From contig DASPKS010000277.1 in assembly GCA_035628035.1 (NCBI GenBank), positions 1-25,061 on the forward strand: a stretch of DNA of 25,061 bases, read 5' to 3'. Position numbers and translations under genes: made by a program. Below, piece after piece: positions 16,101 to 23,721 of the stretch. The notes beneath the pieces were generated by a model. That model was not told where the DNA came from. It ran no database searches and was given only the letters and a program-made list of their open reading frames with translations. Source of the stretch: DASPKS01 sp035628035 (lineage in GTDB: Bacteria; Bacteroidota; Rhodothermia; Rhodothermales; Rubricoccaceae). How positions within the stretch are numbered: the first letter of the stretch is position 1; each line of letters opens with the position of its first letter.

Positions 16101-19100
16101 TCGTTCGTCGACGACTTCGAGGGGATCGAGAACGTGCTCCAGCTCACGCAGCCCGGCTCGTGGCGGCTCACGGCCGCCCCCGACGGCGCCGGCCCCGACT
16201 CCCTCGCGTGGACGCCCGCCATCCCCATCACGGACCCCCGCCTGCCGACGAACTGGCGCGGCCTCTTCACGTGGTACACCCTCCAGCCGAGCCTCTACAA
16301 CGCCGGCGGCGTCGTCGAGCAGGCCGGCGGCGTGACCGCCGCTACGCTCCCCATCGAGGTCACCGACCTCTTCCCGAACCGGCAGGTCCCCCAGGGTCAG
16401 AGCAACCTCCTCACGCCGCTCGACCTCTACTTCGACCCCACGCGGCGCGGCCCCTACAACTACAACCGTGACCTCGCCACCGCCTTCGCCAACAACCCCC
16501 GCGACGCGTGGGGCGGGATGGTGCAGCGGCTCCCCGAGGGGTACACCGACTTCACGGCCCGTAACAACATCGAGTTCATCGAGTTCATCTTCACCCCGCT
16601 CGGGGGGCGGAACGGGAACGAGCCGGTCTCGCCTGAAGGCACGCTCTACCTCGACCTCGGCTCGATCTCCGAGGACATCCTCCCCAACCGCCTCTTCAAC
16701 GGGGAGGACGGGCTGCTCGAGCAGCCGCTCGAGCCGGGCAGCGCCGACGCGTGGGGCCGCTACCCCACCGGGCAGGCCTCCAACACGGTGGAGACCGACG
16801 ACGAGACCGGGCGCACCGAGGACCTCGGCCTCGACGGCCTCCCCTCCCGCCGCGCCAACCCCTCCGGCGCCCCCTACGTCGCCGCGGAGGACAGCGTGTT
16901 CGCGCCGTTCGTGAGCGCGCTCCCGGCCGGCTCCCGCGCGCACTACATGGCGACCGAGGACCCCTCCGGCGACGACTACCACTACTTCGAGGAGCAGGCG
17001 TTCTTCTCCGACCCCCAGCGGTTCGACGACGGGCGCGCCACGGTCCAGGAGCGGTTCAGCCAGTTCTTCCCCGGCCACGAGGGGAACGCCCTCGACGCCG
17101 CCCAGGACCGCCCCGAAGACGCCCGCGCCAATTCCCGCTACCCCGACTCTGAGGACCTCAACGGGAACGCCAACATCGACCTCGCCGACACGTACTTCCG
17201 GTACGCGATCCCGCTCGACCCCGCCGCCATCCCGAACAGCCCCTACTTCCAGGACGAGATCGTGACGGAGGAGGGGCAGACGTGGTACCTCATGCGGGTG
17301 CCCGTGCGGAGCGACGCCCGCGAGGCCATCGGCGGCATCCAGGACTTCTCGCTCATCGAGGCCTTCCGCATCTGGACGACGGGGCACGACCGCCCCGCCA
17401 CGATCCGGTTCGGCACGCTCGAGCTCGTCGGGAGCCAGTGGCTGAAGTCGGAGCGCGTGGGGATCGACGAGGACGAGGAGACCGACTCCCCCGACCCCGA
17501 CGCAGCGACGCTGTTCATCGAGACGGTGAACAACGAGGAGAACCGGACGACGTACGCCGTCCCCATCGGCGCCGTCGTCAGCCGCACGCGCGACATCGGG
17601 GGCGGGCTCCGGCGGAACCGCGAGCAGGCCCTCGTCTTCCGCGTGGAGGGCCTCCCGGAGGGCGAGCAGCGCGCGATCTACAAGCCGTTCACGACGAACC
17701 GCCTCGACCTCACGAAGTACAGCAACCTCCGGCTGTTCGTCCACGGCGAGGGGTTCCGCCGCGAGGACTCCGTCCGCGTGTTCGTCCGCCTCGGCGCCAA
17801 CGAGACGACGGACTACTACGAGTACGAGCAGCCGGTGTACCCGTTCGAGCCGACCGGTGAGGGCGAGCCGGACCCGGACAGCCTCTGGCAGACGCACGTC
17901 CAGGTGGGCGGCCAGGTGCTCGACCTCAACTCCGTCAACGTCGTGCTGCCCGCGCTGAACCGGCTGAAGGTGGAGCGCGACGACAACGACACCGTCTCGG
18001 TGGAGCGCCGCTATGCGGGGACGATCCCGCCGGAGGGGGCGCCGCCCGGCGCGCGCCTCTTCATCCGCGGGACGCCCTCGCTCCAGACCGTCTCCACCAT
18101 CGTCATCGGCATCCGCAACGCAGGGCGCACCGGCCCCTCGCTCGACGACGCCGAGGTGTGGGTGAACGAGCTCCGCGTGACGGGCTACGACGAGGCGAGC
18201 GGGTGGAGCGCCTACGGCCGCGCCGCCGTCCGCCTCGCCGACGTGGCCGACGTCAACGCGCGGTTCAGCCGGCAGACCGACGGGTTCGGCGAGCTCGGCA
18301 GCGGGCTCGGCGACCGCTCCTTCAACGACCGGCAGGACCTCAGCCTCATCGCCAACTTCAACGCGCACAAGCTGGTCCCCGAGCGGTTCGGCCTGAGCGT
18401 GCCCGTCTCGCTCTCGATGACGCAGACGACGTCGGTCCCCCGCTTCTCGCCCCGCCGCGGCGACATCCGCGTGGAGGAGCTGATCCAGCAGGCCGAGGAG
18501 GACCCCGCGCTCACGCCCGAGCAGCGCCGCGAGCGCGTCGACGCCATCCGGGCGGAGTCGGAGACGAACTCGTTCCAGCGCACGTTCCGCATCCCCTTCT
18601 CGATGTCGGGCCACCGCTCGCCGTGGCTCCGCTACACCATCGAGGGACTCCAGCTCGCCTACACCAACTCGGCCACGCGGCAGCGCTCGCCCTCGCGCCA
18701 GCTCGACGAGCTCGACCGCTGGTCGGGCACGGCCACGTACCGGCTGCAGGTGCCGCGCCCGCGGACCGTCCGCCCGTTCTGGTTCGTCAGCGACGTCCCC
18801 GTCCTCGGGGTGCTCGGCCGGCTCCGCCTGAACTACCTCCCGCAGTCGTTCCGCGTCTCGGCCGACCTCGACCGCTCGATGGGGCGGAACCAGGACCGCC
18901 CCCTCACGCTCGGCCGCCTCGACACCGCCCTCGTCGACGTCCCCGAGGAGTTCCTCTTCCCCATCCGCCAGGACCACGCGTTCAACCACGGGCGGAGCTT
19001 GGACTTCCAGTACAACCCGTTCACGTTCCTCGTACTCGGCTACCGCTCGAACGTGGACCAGAGCCTCTCGACGGCCGGCGCCGACGAGGCCTTCGCGCTC

Positions 19101-21071
19101 TTCGTCCGCGACACGCTCAACGGCAACGTGATCGTGCGGACGTACGACATCAGCCGCGCCGAGGCGTTCGCGCCGGGCGGCCCGGCCCGGACTGACTTCG
19201 GCATCCCGGAGGACATCGATACCGCAGCTGAGCTGGCGATCTACCTCGACACGGCGAACGTGCAGCTCTTCGAGAACCGACGGCTCCGCGTGCTCCCCTT
19301 CGGCGAGGTGCTCTCCGGTCTCTTCTCGGGCGAGCGCACGCCGCTCACGAACACCTACGACCAGGACCTCTCCGGCACGTTCCGCCCCGCCCTCGACCGC
19401 ATCCGCGCGCTGAGCTGGCTCCGCCTCCAGGACGTCACCTACACCACGCGGTTCTCGTGGCGGTACCAGCCGCTCCCGCAGTTCCCCGACGAGACCGTGG
19501 CGAGCGTCTCGGCGCAGGCGAGCGTGCGCGGCGGGATCACCCTCCGCCCGCGCGACCTCTGGCGGAAGCTCGCGTTCTACCGTCGCCTCGAGGCCTCGGT
19601 CGCGGCCCGGCCCGGCGTCAACCGGCCCCCGCCGGGCCGCCCGGGGGCGCCGCAGGCCGCCCCGCCGACGGCGCCGCCCGCCGACTCGGTCGCGCAGGAA
19701 GCCGCGCCGCGCCGCCGCCTCCCCCGCCTCGGCGACGTCGGCCGCCGGCTGTTCCTCGCCCTCACCGGGATGGAGGACCTCACCGTCACCTACAACGGGG
19801 CGGCGACGAACGGCGCTGCGGGGCTCGAAGGCGCCCACTACAGCCTCCTCGACGCCCTCCGCGGGCGCGGCCCCTCGCTCGCCTACCGCCTCGGGCTCGA
19901 CCGCCGCATCCCCTTCGAGGACCGGTTCGCCACCGACCTCCTCCAGTACCAGGACAACCTCGCCGAGAGCCACCGCTTCAACGGCCGCTCCAGCCTCCGC
20001 ATTTCGCCGAACCTCACGGTGAACCTCACGACGGACCTCAGCTGGCAGGAGAACGACACCTTCGGGTTCACCGTGGAGGAGGGCGGCCTCTTCGAGCAGA
20101 CCTCGTCGAACCGGCGCGGCGACAACCAGGCGACGGTGCTCCTCCTCGGCGGGTCGTACCTCGAGTTCCTCGAGCGCCACCGCCAGCGCTTCGCGCGCGA
20201 CGTGTTCGAGGGGACGCCCGACGAGAACGGCCGGTTCGCCTCCGACGTCCTCACGCGGAACGGCGTAGCGGAGGACTTCCGCGCCGTCTTCGCGCGGAGC
20301 GCCGGCGGGTTCGGCCCCGCTGGCGGCTTCCGCCTCCCCCTCCCCAACTGGGAGGTGAACTGGAGCGGCCTGAGCAACCTCCCCTTCCTCCGCCGGCTCA
20401 CGCAGCAGGTCACCCTCCGCCACGGGTACTCCGCCACCTACCAGACCGACTACGCCTCGAACGCCCAGGTCGGCACCACCACCACGCGGACGTTCACCGT
20501 CCTCGTCGGCGACCTCCAGACGCCGCGCACACTCATCTCGACGACGCCTGAGCTCGAGACCGGCACCATCCGCGTCAACGAGCGGTTCCAGCCGCTCCTC
20601 GGCGCGAACGTCTCCTGGCGCGGGGGCATCCAGACCGACTTCACCTGGAACAAGAGCAACATCTACTCGCTCGCCACGGCCAGCGCGAGCCTGAGCCAGG
20701 GGAACACCGAGGAGCTCTCGGCCCGCCTGAACTACTCGCGGACGGGCATCCGCCTCCCGTTCCTCCGCCGTGGCCGGATCAACAACAACGTCCGCTTCTC
20801 GCTCAGCGCCACGCGTACGCGGAGCCAGGACGCTGTGTTCGCGCTCCGGCAGGACCTCGAGCGCGTGCTCCGCGGGCAGGCGCCGAACGAGGCCCGCTTC
20901 ACAGGGCAGACCCGCCTCACCGTCGAGCCCCGCCTCACGTACGCCCTCTCGAACCAGGTCAGCCTCGACGCCTTCGTCCGCTACGAGCAGCTGGAGAGCC
21001 GGGGGAGCCAGGTCCCCTCCTCGTCGAAGCTCGACGGCGGGTTCAACATCCGCGTCTCGTTCTCGAACTAG
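13182..21071 (+). CDS. sprA: Cell surface protein SprA, type IX secretion translocon
   Basis: This is a 2629-residue protein, the giant outer-membrane beta-barrel through which type IX secretion (T9SS) substrates leave the cell; it is also needed for gliding where that occurs. A signal peptide covers about residues 7-33. Residues 57-131 are a low-complexity DTT/DST/Pro-rich stretch. SprA-type motifs include SELIRGGQRLFGLRTDLRFG (about 349-368), GSISEDILPN, NGNANIDLADTYFRYAIPLD, FRIWTTGHDRPATIRFG, LTKYSNLRLFVHGEG (about 1511) and AEVWVNELRVTGYDEASGW (about 1656). The rest is Arg/aromatic beta-strand sequence, with a Pro/Ala-rich insert near 2145-2180. The C-terminus FNIRVSFSN is a typical last barrel strand. 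The start is a TTG at 13182 or GTG at 13188; no ATG precedes the signal peptide. Size fits the family (about 2400 residues) with some excess. Confidence 0.95.
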   Translation: MRVRSPLRLLSLLAGLAAVGAFLTAAPPPAGAHRAGAWAFLQETDGLRPGLGGPLPDTTQRRGAPPDTTRRDSTPSPEGPGLPPAPVGSAAAPDTTRRDTTRADSTAALPPDSLAADSLGLAADTAATDTLAERYFPLVPADDPRAPLVERRPRPFLGRPGPYWRYEVELDSTELRYRATERVGEQDVRVPQEADFATFREARLRHTLATTFRDLADQRLRRTRAGRGGLGITIDLPGGNETAFATIFGRNEVDLRVNGQANIDLGVNYVRNELQQAATGRGGQLNPDFGQELTLGITGTIGDKLRVNVNYDTQNTFEFQNQVSLVYTGYDDDIIQRIEAGNVFLQTPSELIRGGQRLFGLRTDLRFGALSLTAVASQQDAEGSVLSIEGGTQTTPFALAPSQYEDNTHFFLAYHFRNHWDRAHENATTPTPSPGFNRIIAVEVWKHDASVNQQGGTSGGNTANEIVQATALLDLAEPGPGNTVPGAPERGVLDGADAYLAAFGPVAPLPDTLLDQYDAAELAALRDSASTVNLEQAFDLREGDYESARFRRLAEGRDYDFDPFLGRLSLRQALTENEMIGVAYQYADNDGDVMTVGDFGRGSQSGSTNGDRIVLKLMRGNNPVPANASWGLTMRNIYRVGGRGLTPSDFDVQVLYEPTSQTPQRTLPNVSFEQRTLLQVLGLDRLNDDGLPQPDDAFDFRDGYTIDRDNGRIIFPVREPFGDYLRRALDTGAVLGDSVAVTFSGTTEAEAIRRFAFDTLYSLKPDVAARLFPSLRNYQIAGQYRSAVQSTYELGFAIVENTVRVTSGQVPLNEGTDYTVNYASGTIQIINERYLTPGQNLRIEYERNQFLSLGSKTLLGLRADYAIGPRAGLGATFMRLSEKPLIDKYRIGEEPLSNAIFGLDGHLDADPRWMTRVLDALPLIQTRAPSHVELRGEFAQLLPGHPETFAFEQERDDLREIGRDFQPDEIDGLSFVDDFEGIENVLQLTQPGSWRLTAAPDGAGPDSLAWTPAIPITDPRLPTNWRGLFTWYTLQPSLYNAGGVVEQAGGVTAATLPIEVTDLFPNRQVPQGQSNLLTPLDLYFDPTRRGPYNYNRDLATAFANNPRDAWGGMVQRLPEGYTDFTARNNIEFIEFIFTPLGGRNGNEPVSPEGTLYLDLGSISEDILPNRLFNGEDGLLEQPLEPGSADAWGRYPTGQASNTVETDDETGRTEDLGLDGLPSRRANPSGAPYVAAEDSVFAPFVSALPAGSRAHYMATEDPSGDDYHYFEEQAFFSDPQRFDDGRATVQERFSQFFPGHEGNALDAAQDRPEDARANSRYPDSEDLNGNANIDLADTYFRYAIPLDPAAIPNSPYFQDEIVTEEGQTWYLMRVPVRSDAREAIGGIQDFSLIEAFRIWTTGHDRPATIRFGTLELVGSQWLKSERVGIDEDEETDSPDPDAATLFIETVNNEENRTTYAVPIGAVVSRTRDIGGGLRRNREQALVFRVEGLPEGEQRAIYKPFTTNRLDLTKYSNLRLFVHGEGFRREDSVRVFVRLGANETTDYYEYEQPVYPFEPTGEGEPDPDSLWQTHVQVGGQVLDLNSVNVVLPALNRLKVERDDNDTVSVERRYAGTIPPEGAPPGARLFIRGTPSLQTVSTIVIGIRNAGRTGPSLDDAEVWVNELRVTGYDEASGWSAYGRAAVRLADVADVNARFSRQTDGFGELGSGLGDRSFNDRQDLSLIANFNAHKLVPERFGLSVPVSLSMTQTTSVPRFSPRRGDIRVEELIQQAEEDPALTPEQRRERVDAIRAESETNSFQRTFRIPFSMSGHRSPWLRYTIEGLQLAYTNSATRQRSPSRQLDELDRWSGTATYRLQVPRPRTVRPFWFVSDVPVLGVLGRLRLNYLPQSFRVSADLDRSMGRNQDRPLTLGRLDTALVDVPEEFLFPIRQDHAFNHGRSLDFQYNPFTFLVLGYRSNVDQSLSTAGADEAFALFVRDTLNGNVIVRTYDISRAEAFAPGGPARTDFGIPEDIDTAAELAIYLDTANVQLFENRRLRVLPFGEVLSGLFSGERTPLTNTYDQDLSGTFRPALDRIRALSWLRLQDVTYTTRFSWRYQPLPQFPDETVASVSAQASVRGGITLRPRDLWRKLAFYRRLEASVAARPGVNRPPPGRPGAPQAAPPTAPPADSVAQEAAPRRRLPRLGDVGRRLFLALTGMEDLTVTYNGAATNGAAGLEGAHYSLLDALRGRGPSLAYRLGLDRRIPFEDRFATDLLQYQDNLAESHRFNGRSSLRISPNLTVNLTTDLSWQENDTFGFTVEEGGLFEQTSSNRRGDNQATVLLLGGSYLEFLERHRQRFARDVFEGTPDENGRFASDVLTRNGVAEDFRAVFARSAGGFGPAGGFRLPLPNWEVNWSGLSNLPFLRRLTQQVTLRHGYSATYQTDYASNAQVGTTTTRTFTVLVGDLQTPRTLISTTPELETGTIRVNERFQPLLGANVSWRGGIQTDFTWNKSNIYSLATASASLSQGNTEELSARLNYSRTGIRLPFLRRGRINNNVRFSLSATRTRSQDAVFALRQDLERVLRGQAPNEARFTGQTRLTVEPRLTYALSNQVSLDAFVRYEQLESRGSQVPSSSKLDGGFNIRVSFSN

Positions 21072-21089
21072 GCGCGCGGCCAGGCGTGC

Positions 21090-21096
21090 AGGAGGG
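21090..21096 (+). promoter_or_regulatory. Shine-Dalgarno site fixing the lipB start
   Basis: AGGAGGG ends 3 bases before ATG 21100. This is the clearest Shine-Dalgarno in the window and decides the start over the in-frame ATG at 21115. The short gap after sprA (28 bases) suggests lipB is translated from the same mRNA. Confidence 0.6.
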
Positions 21097-21099
21097 CGC

Positions 21100-21885
21100 A
21101 TGCCGCCTCCCGAGATGAACCCCGTCGTCGTCTGCCCGGTGGGCCGGATGGACTACCCCGCGGCGTGGGCGCTCCAGCGCCGCGTGCACGCCCGCCTCGT
21201 GGCGGCCAAACGGAGCGCCGCGGCAGCAGCGCTCCCGCACGTGCTTCTCCTCGTGGAGCACCCCCCGGTGTTCACGCTCGGTCCGAGCGGCGACGCGGCG
21301 CACGTGCTCCTGAGCGAGGCGGCCCTCGCCGCGCGCGGCGCCACGTTCGTCCGCACCGACCGCGGCGGCGACGTGACGTTCCACGGCCCCGGCCAGCTCG
21401 TCGCGTACCCGATCCTCGACCTCGACCGCCTCCGCTACCCCGATGGCGGGCGCGGCACCGACGTCCACCGCTACCTCCGCGAGCTGGAGGAGGCCGTCAT
21501 CGGCGCCTGCGCCGACTACGGCCTTGCGGCCGGCCGCGTGCCCGGCCGCACGGGCGTCTGGATCGGCCCCGACGCGCGCGGGCCCGAGCGGAAGGTGTGC
21601 GCCTTCGGCATCCGGTGCAGCCGGTGGGTGACGATGCACGGCCTCGCGTTCAACCTCAACACCGACCTCGGCTGGTTCGGCGCCATCGTTCCCTGCGGGA
21701 TCGCCGACCGGGGCGTGACCTCGCTCGCCCAGGAGCTAGGACGGCCCGTGGATGAGGAGGAGGCCACCGGCCGCTTCCTGGCCCACTTCGCCGCGCAGTT
21801 CGGCGCCACCCTCTCGCGCCGCGCGCCCGCCGAGGCCGCCGCCTGGCTCGACGCCTTCGCCCCCGAGGCCCTCCCCTCCGTGTAA
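21100..21885 (+). CDS. lipB: Lipoyl(octanoyl) transferase LipB
   Basis: This is a 261-residue enzyme that moves the octanoyl group from acyl carrier protein to lipoyl-dependent enzyme subunits (pyruvate and 2-oxoglutarate dehydrogenases, glycine cleavage H protein). The family signature RGGDVTFHGPGQLVAYPI begins at residue 88. Lys165 in ERKVCAFGIR and Cys199 in the PCGI motif are the expected catalytic Lys/Cys pair. LVEHPPVFTLG is near 49-59 and LGLxFN-type HGLAFNLNTDL is about 183-193. It is a little longer than E. coli LipB (213 residues), partly from a 20-residue segment with GPDARGPERK and a longer C-terminal tail. It lies 28 bases after sprA, with no shared function evident. No lipA is in the window. 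Confidence 0.96.
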   Translation: MPPPEMNPVVVCPVGRMDYPAAWALQRRVHARLVAAKRSAAAAALPHVLLLVEHPPVFTLGPSGDAAHVLLSEAALAARGATFVRTDRGGDVTFHGPGQLVAYPILDLDRLRYPDGGRGTDVHRYLRELEEAVIGACADYGLAAGRVPGRTGVWIGPDARGPERKVCAFGIRCSRWVTMHGLAFNLNTDLGWFGAIVPCGIADRGVTSLAQELGRPVDEEEATGRFLAHFAAQFGATLSRRAPAEAAAWLDAFAPEALPSV

Positions 21886-21926
21886 CTTCTCGGGAACGCC
21901 GAACATGGCCCGCGCGAGTAACCTCC
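21883..21926 (+). promoter_or_regulatory. Candidate promoter boxes ahead of the small acidic protein
   Basis: TAACTTCT (21883-21890, overlapping the lipB stop) and TAACCTCC (21919-21926) both resemble the recurrent TAnCTTnC box and lie in the 90-base gap before ATG 21976. The evidence is weak and neither has a clear -33 element. Confidence 0.25.
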
Positions 21927-21975
21927 GCCGCGCCCCGGCCGTACCCGCCGCTCCGCCCCCAGCCCCTCCCCTCCG

Positions 21976-22329
21976 ATGCCGGTCTTCAACCCCGAACAGT
22001 TCGCGCGCCAGCTCCTCATCGAGGCCCTCTTCTACGACGAGGAGTACGGCGCCCTCGGCAACGTGAGCCTCGTCGACACCGAGGCCGTGCGCGAGCGCTT
22101 CCTCGCCTCCTACGACCCCGAGCGCGACCTCTACGTCGTCGAGGAGGCCGTCGAGTGGGAGGACCTCGACGCCGACGAGGACGGCGAGGTGGACTACGCC
22201 CTCGCCGTCGACGGCAAGGAGCATGGGACGTTCGAGTCGCCGGAGGCCGCCGCCGACGTCCTCCTCGACCTCGCGCGCGAGCACAACCTCGCCCCCTCGA
22301 TGATGATCCTCTTCGAGGAGGAGGACTAG
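21976..22329 (+). CDS. Small, strongly acidic protein of unknown function
   Basis: This is a 117-residue protein that I do not recognise. It has 33 Asp/Glu against 6 Lys/Arg. It has no signal peptide or membrane segment, so it is probably cytoplasmic. An N-terminal amphipathic helix (NPEQFARQLLIEALFYDEE) is followed by a predicted alpha/beta body with acidic turns, especially EWEDLDADEDGEVDYAL (about 60-76), which has a DxDxDG-like run resembling a calcium-binding loop (DADEDGE). The end is SMMILFEEED. Codon use matches neighbouring genes and the ATG is preceded by a pyrimidine-rich leader, so it is a real gene. It stands alone after lipB and converges on DUF423, the two stops sharing CTAG at 22326-22329. 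The calcium-site idea is speculative. Confidence 0.8.
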   Translation: MPVFNPEQFARQLLIEALFYDEEYGALGNVSLVDTEAVRERFLASYDPERDLYVVEEAVEWEDLDADEDGEVDYALAVDGKEHGTFESPEAAADVLLDLAREHNLAPSMMILFEEED

Positions 22330-22724
22330 CCGCGGTCCACGCGCGGCGCCTGCCGACCCCCGCTCCACGCGAGCGCCAGCCACCCCGCGATGAAGGCGAG
22401 GCCGCCGAGGGGCGTGACGGCGCCGAGCGCGGGGAGGTCGAGGAGCACGAGCCCGTAGAGGCTCCCGGCGAAGAGCACGGTGCCCGCGAGGAAGAGCCAC
22501 CCGGCTAGACGCATCGGTCGGTGCCTGCGGTGCGCCGATACGAGCCCGACGGCGACGAGCGCGAGCGCGTGTACGAGGTGGTAGTGCGCGGCCGTCTCCC
22601 ACGTCGCGAGCCGCTCGGGCGGGACGGCCCCTTCCAGCGCGTGTGCGCCGAACGCCCCGGCGGCGACGGCCAGCGCCCCGCTCAGCGCGCCGAGCGCGAC
22701 GAACCGCCCACCGTCCTCGCCCAT
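22326..22724 (-). CDS. DUF423-family (YgdD-like) membrane protein
   Basis: This is a 132-residue inner-membrane protein with about four transmembrane segments (about 8-27, 46-64, 71-92, 98-117). The family signature is clear: GALSGALAVAAGAFGAHAL near the N-terminus, then AAHYHLVHALALVAVGL (about 45-61) and a late GGLAFIAGWLALAW. DUF423 proteins are small, widespread and of unknown function. Start ATG 22724 overlaps the stop of the preceding lipoprotein gene (TGATG on the minus strand), so translation is probably coupled. It is the last gene of the right-hand minus-strand unit and ends convergently with the acidic protein. Confidence 0.92.
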   Translation of the reverse strand: MGEDGGRFVALGALSGALAVAAGAFGAHALEGAVPPERLATWETAAHYHLVHALALVAVGLVSAHRRHRPMRLAGWLFLAGTVLFAGSLYGLVLLDLPALGAVTPLGGLAFIAGWLALAWSGGRQAPRVDRG

Positions 22725-23236
22725 CACGAGCCCGCCTCCACCTCGCCCTCGCGGATGCGGAAGGGGTACGCCGCCCCGTTCACGTGGAGCGTGTACGCGC
22801 CCGGCTCCAGGAACCCGTCGAGCGGGAGGTAGAACCGGAACGGGCGGACGACCTGCGCGCACATCGCCCCGCGCGGGCGCCGCGTCGTGAGCGTGACCGT
22901 GATGAGGTGGCCCAGGCGCTCCTGTTCGACGGCGTCGAGGACCGAGCATGCGTCGGGGAGGGCCCCCTTGATGAGCACTTCGACCGGGACGGCCGAACCC
23001 GGCGGGATCTCCACCGCGGCAAGGCGGACGTGGACGGAGTCGAGCACGGCCGGGTACGTGAAGTAGGTCTCCGTCGTGTCGGGCGGCGCCACGATGAGGG
23101 TCTCGCGCCCGTCGGGCGCGGTGCCCTCGTAGCGGTGGCCGAACGCGTCGTCGGGCGAGGGGCTGCGCGAGGAGCCCGCGCACCCCGCCGAGAGCGCGAC
23201 GACCACGACAGTCGGCAAGAGCAGGGCTGCGCGCAT
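22724..23236 (-). CDS. Predicted lipoprotein of unknown function
   Basis: This is a 170-residue protein. Residues 1-18 are a lipoprotein signal with lipobox LSAGC (Cys19), so it should be membrane-anchored in the envelope. The mature part begins with a Ser/Pro/Asp-rich spacer. A beta-rich body follows: ETLIVAPPDTTETYFTYPAV, VHVRLAAVEIPPGSAVPVEV, then ITVTLTTRRPRGAMCAQVVRPF and a C-terminal LDGFLEPGAYTLHVNGAAYPF. This alternating pattern and the 'l..G.Y.l.vNG' ending suggest an immunoglobulin-like beta-sandwich. I do not recognise a named family. It lies 4 bases after rsfS and its stop overlaps the DUF423 start, so it is expressed with both. Confidence 0.85.
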   Translation of the reverse strand: MRAALLLPTVVVVALSAGCAGSSRSPSPDDAFGHRYEGTAPDGRETLIVAPPDTTETYFTYPAVLDSVHVRLAAVEIPPGSAVPVEVLIKGALPDACSVLDAVEQERLGHLITVTLTTRRPRGAMCAQVVRPFRFYLPLDGFLEPGAYTLHVNGAAYPFRIREGEVEAGS

Positions 23237-23240
23237 GGGC

Positions 23241-23714
23241 TCAGGCGGAGGCCCGCGCTTCCGGCGGGAGGAGGCCGGCGACGGCTTCAGCCGGGGTGTC
23301 CTCCGGGATCCGCGCGATGGGGGCGTCGCCCCAGAGCCGCTCGAGGTCGTAGTGCGCGCGGAGCGCGGGGTCGAACACGTGCACGACGAGGTCGAAGTAG
23401 TCGAGGACGATCCAGCGGGAGGTGCCGGGGGCGCCCTCGCGGTGGAGCGGGCGCTCGTGGGCCTCCTCGCGGAGCCGCTCGACGACGGCGTCCACGATGG
23501 CCTTGATCTGGGCGTCGGCCTCGCCCGTGCAGAGAACGAAGTAGTCCACCTCGCCGGAGATCCCGCGGAGGTCCATCACGGCCACGTCGCGGGCCTTCTT
23601 GTCGAGGGCGGCCTGGACAGCGAGGACGGCGAGCTCGCGGCCGGGCACGGGGCCGGCGCGGCGGGCGCGCTCCGAGTGGGCAATGCGGGCGGAGGGCGTA
23701 GACGAAGCGGGCAT
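23241..23714 (-). CDS. rsfS: Ribosome silencing factor RsfS
   Basis: This is a 157-residue protein of the RsfS/Iojap (DUF143) family, which binds ribosomal protein uL14 and blocks subunit joining during starvation. After a basic 25-residue extension come AVQAALDKKARDVAVMDLRG, the core GEVDYFVLCTGEADAQIKAIVD (in part: VDYFVLCTG about 56-64), then EGAPGTSRWIVLDYFDLVVH and the ending YDLERLWGDAP. These are all diagnostic. Length exceeds the usual 105-120 mainly by the N- and C-terminal tails; the C-terminal LPPEARASA is unique. In many Bacteroidota rsfS is followed by ftsH; here a lipoprotein gene follows instead. It starts 7 bases after the LytR_C-domain gene ends. Confidence 0.96.
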   Translation of the reverse strand: MPASSTPSARIAHSERARRAGPVPGRELAVLAVQAALDKKARDVAVMDLRGISGEVDYFVLCTGEADAQIKAIVDAVVERLREEAHERPLHREGAPGTSRWIVLDYFDLVVHVFDPALRAHYDLERLWGDAPIARIPEDTPAEAVAGLLPPEARASA

Positions 23715-23721
23715 CGAGGGG

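Noticed and set aside
20770..21099. Long 5' extension of lipB into sprA
   Set aside because: A clear AGGAGGG precedes ATG 21100 and the extension has shadow composition (Arg/Ser-rich).
13110..21101. Antisense open frame of 2663 codons opposite sprA
   Set aside because: It is in register with sprA codons and is a shadow caused by absence of TTA/CTA/TCA codons; its product is Arg/Glu/Val low-complexity without motifs.
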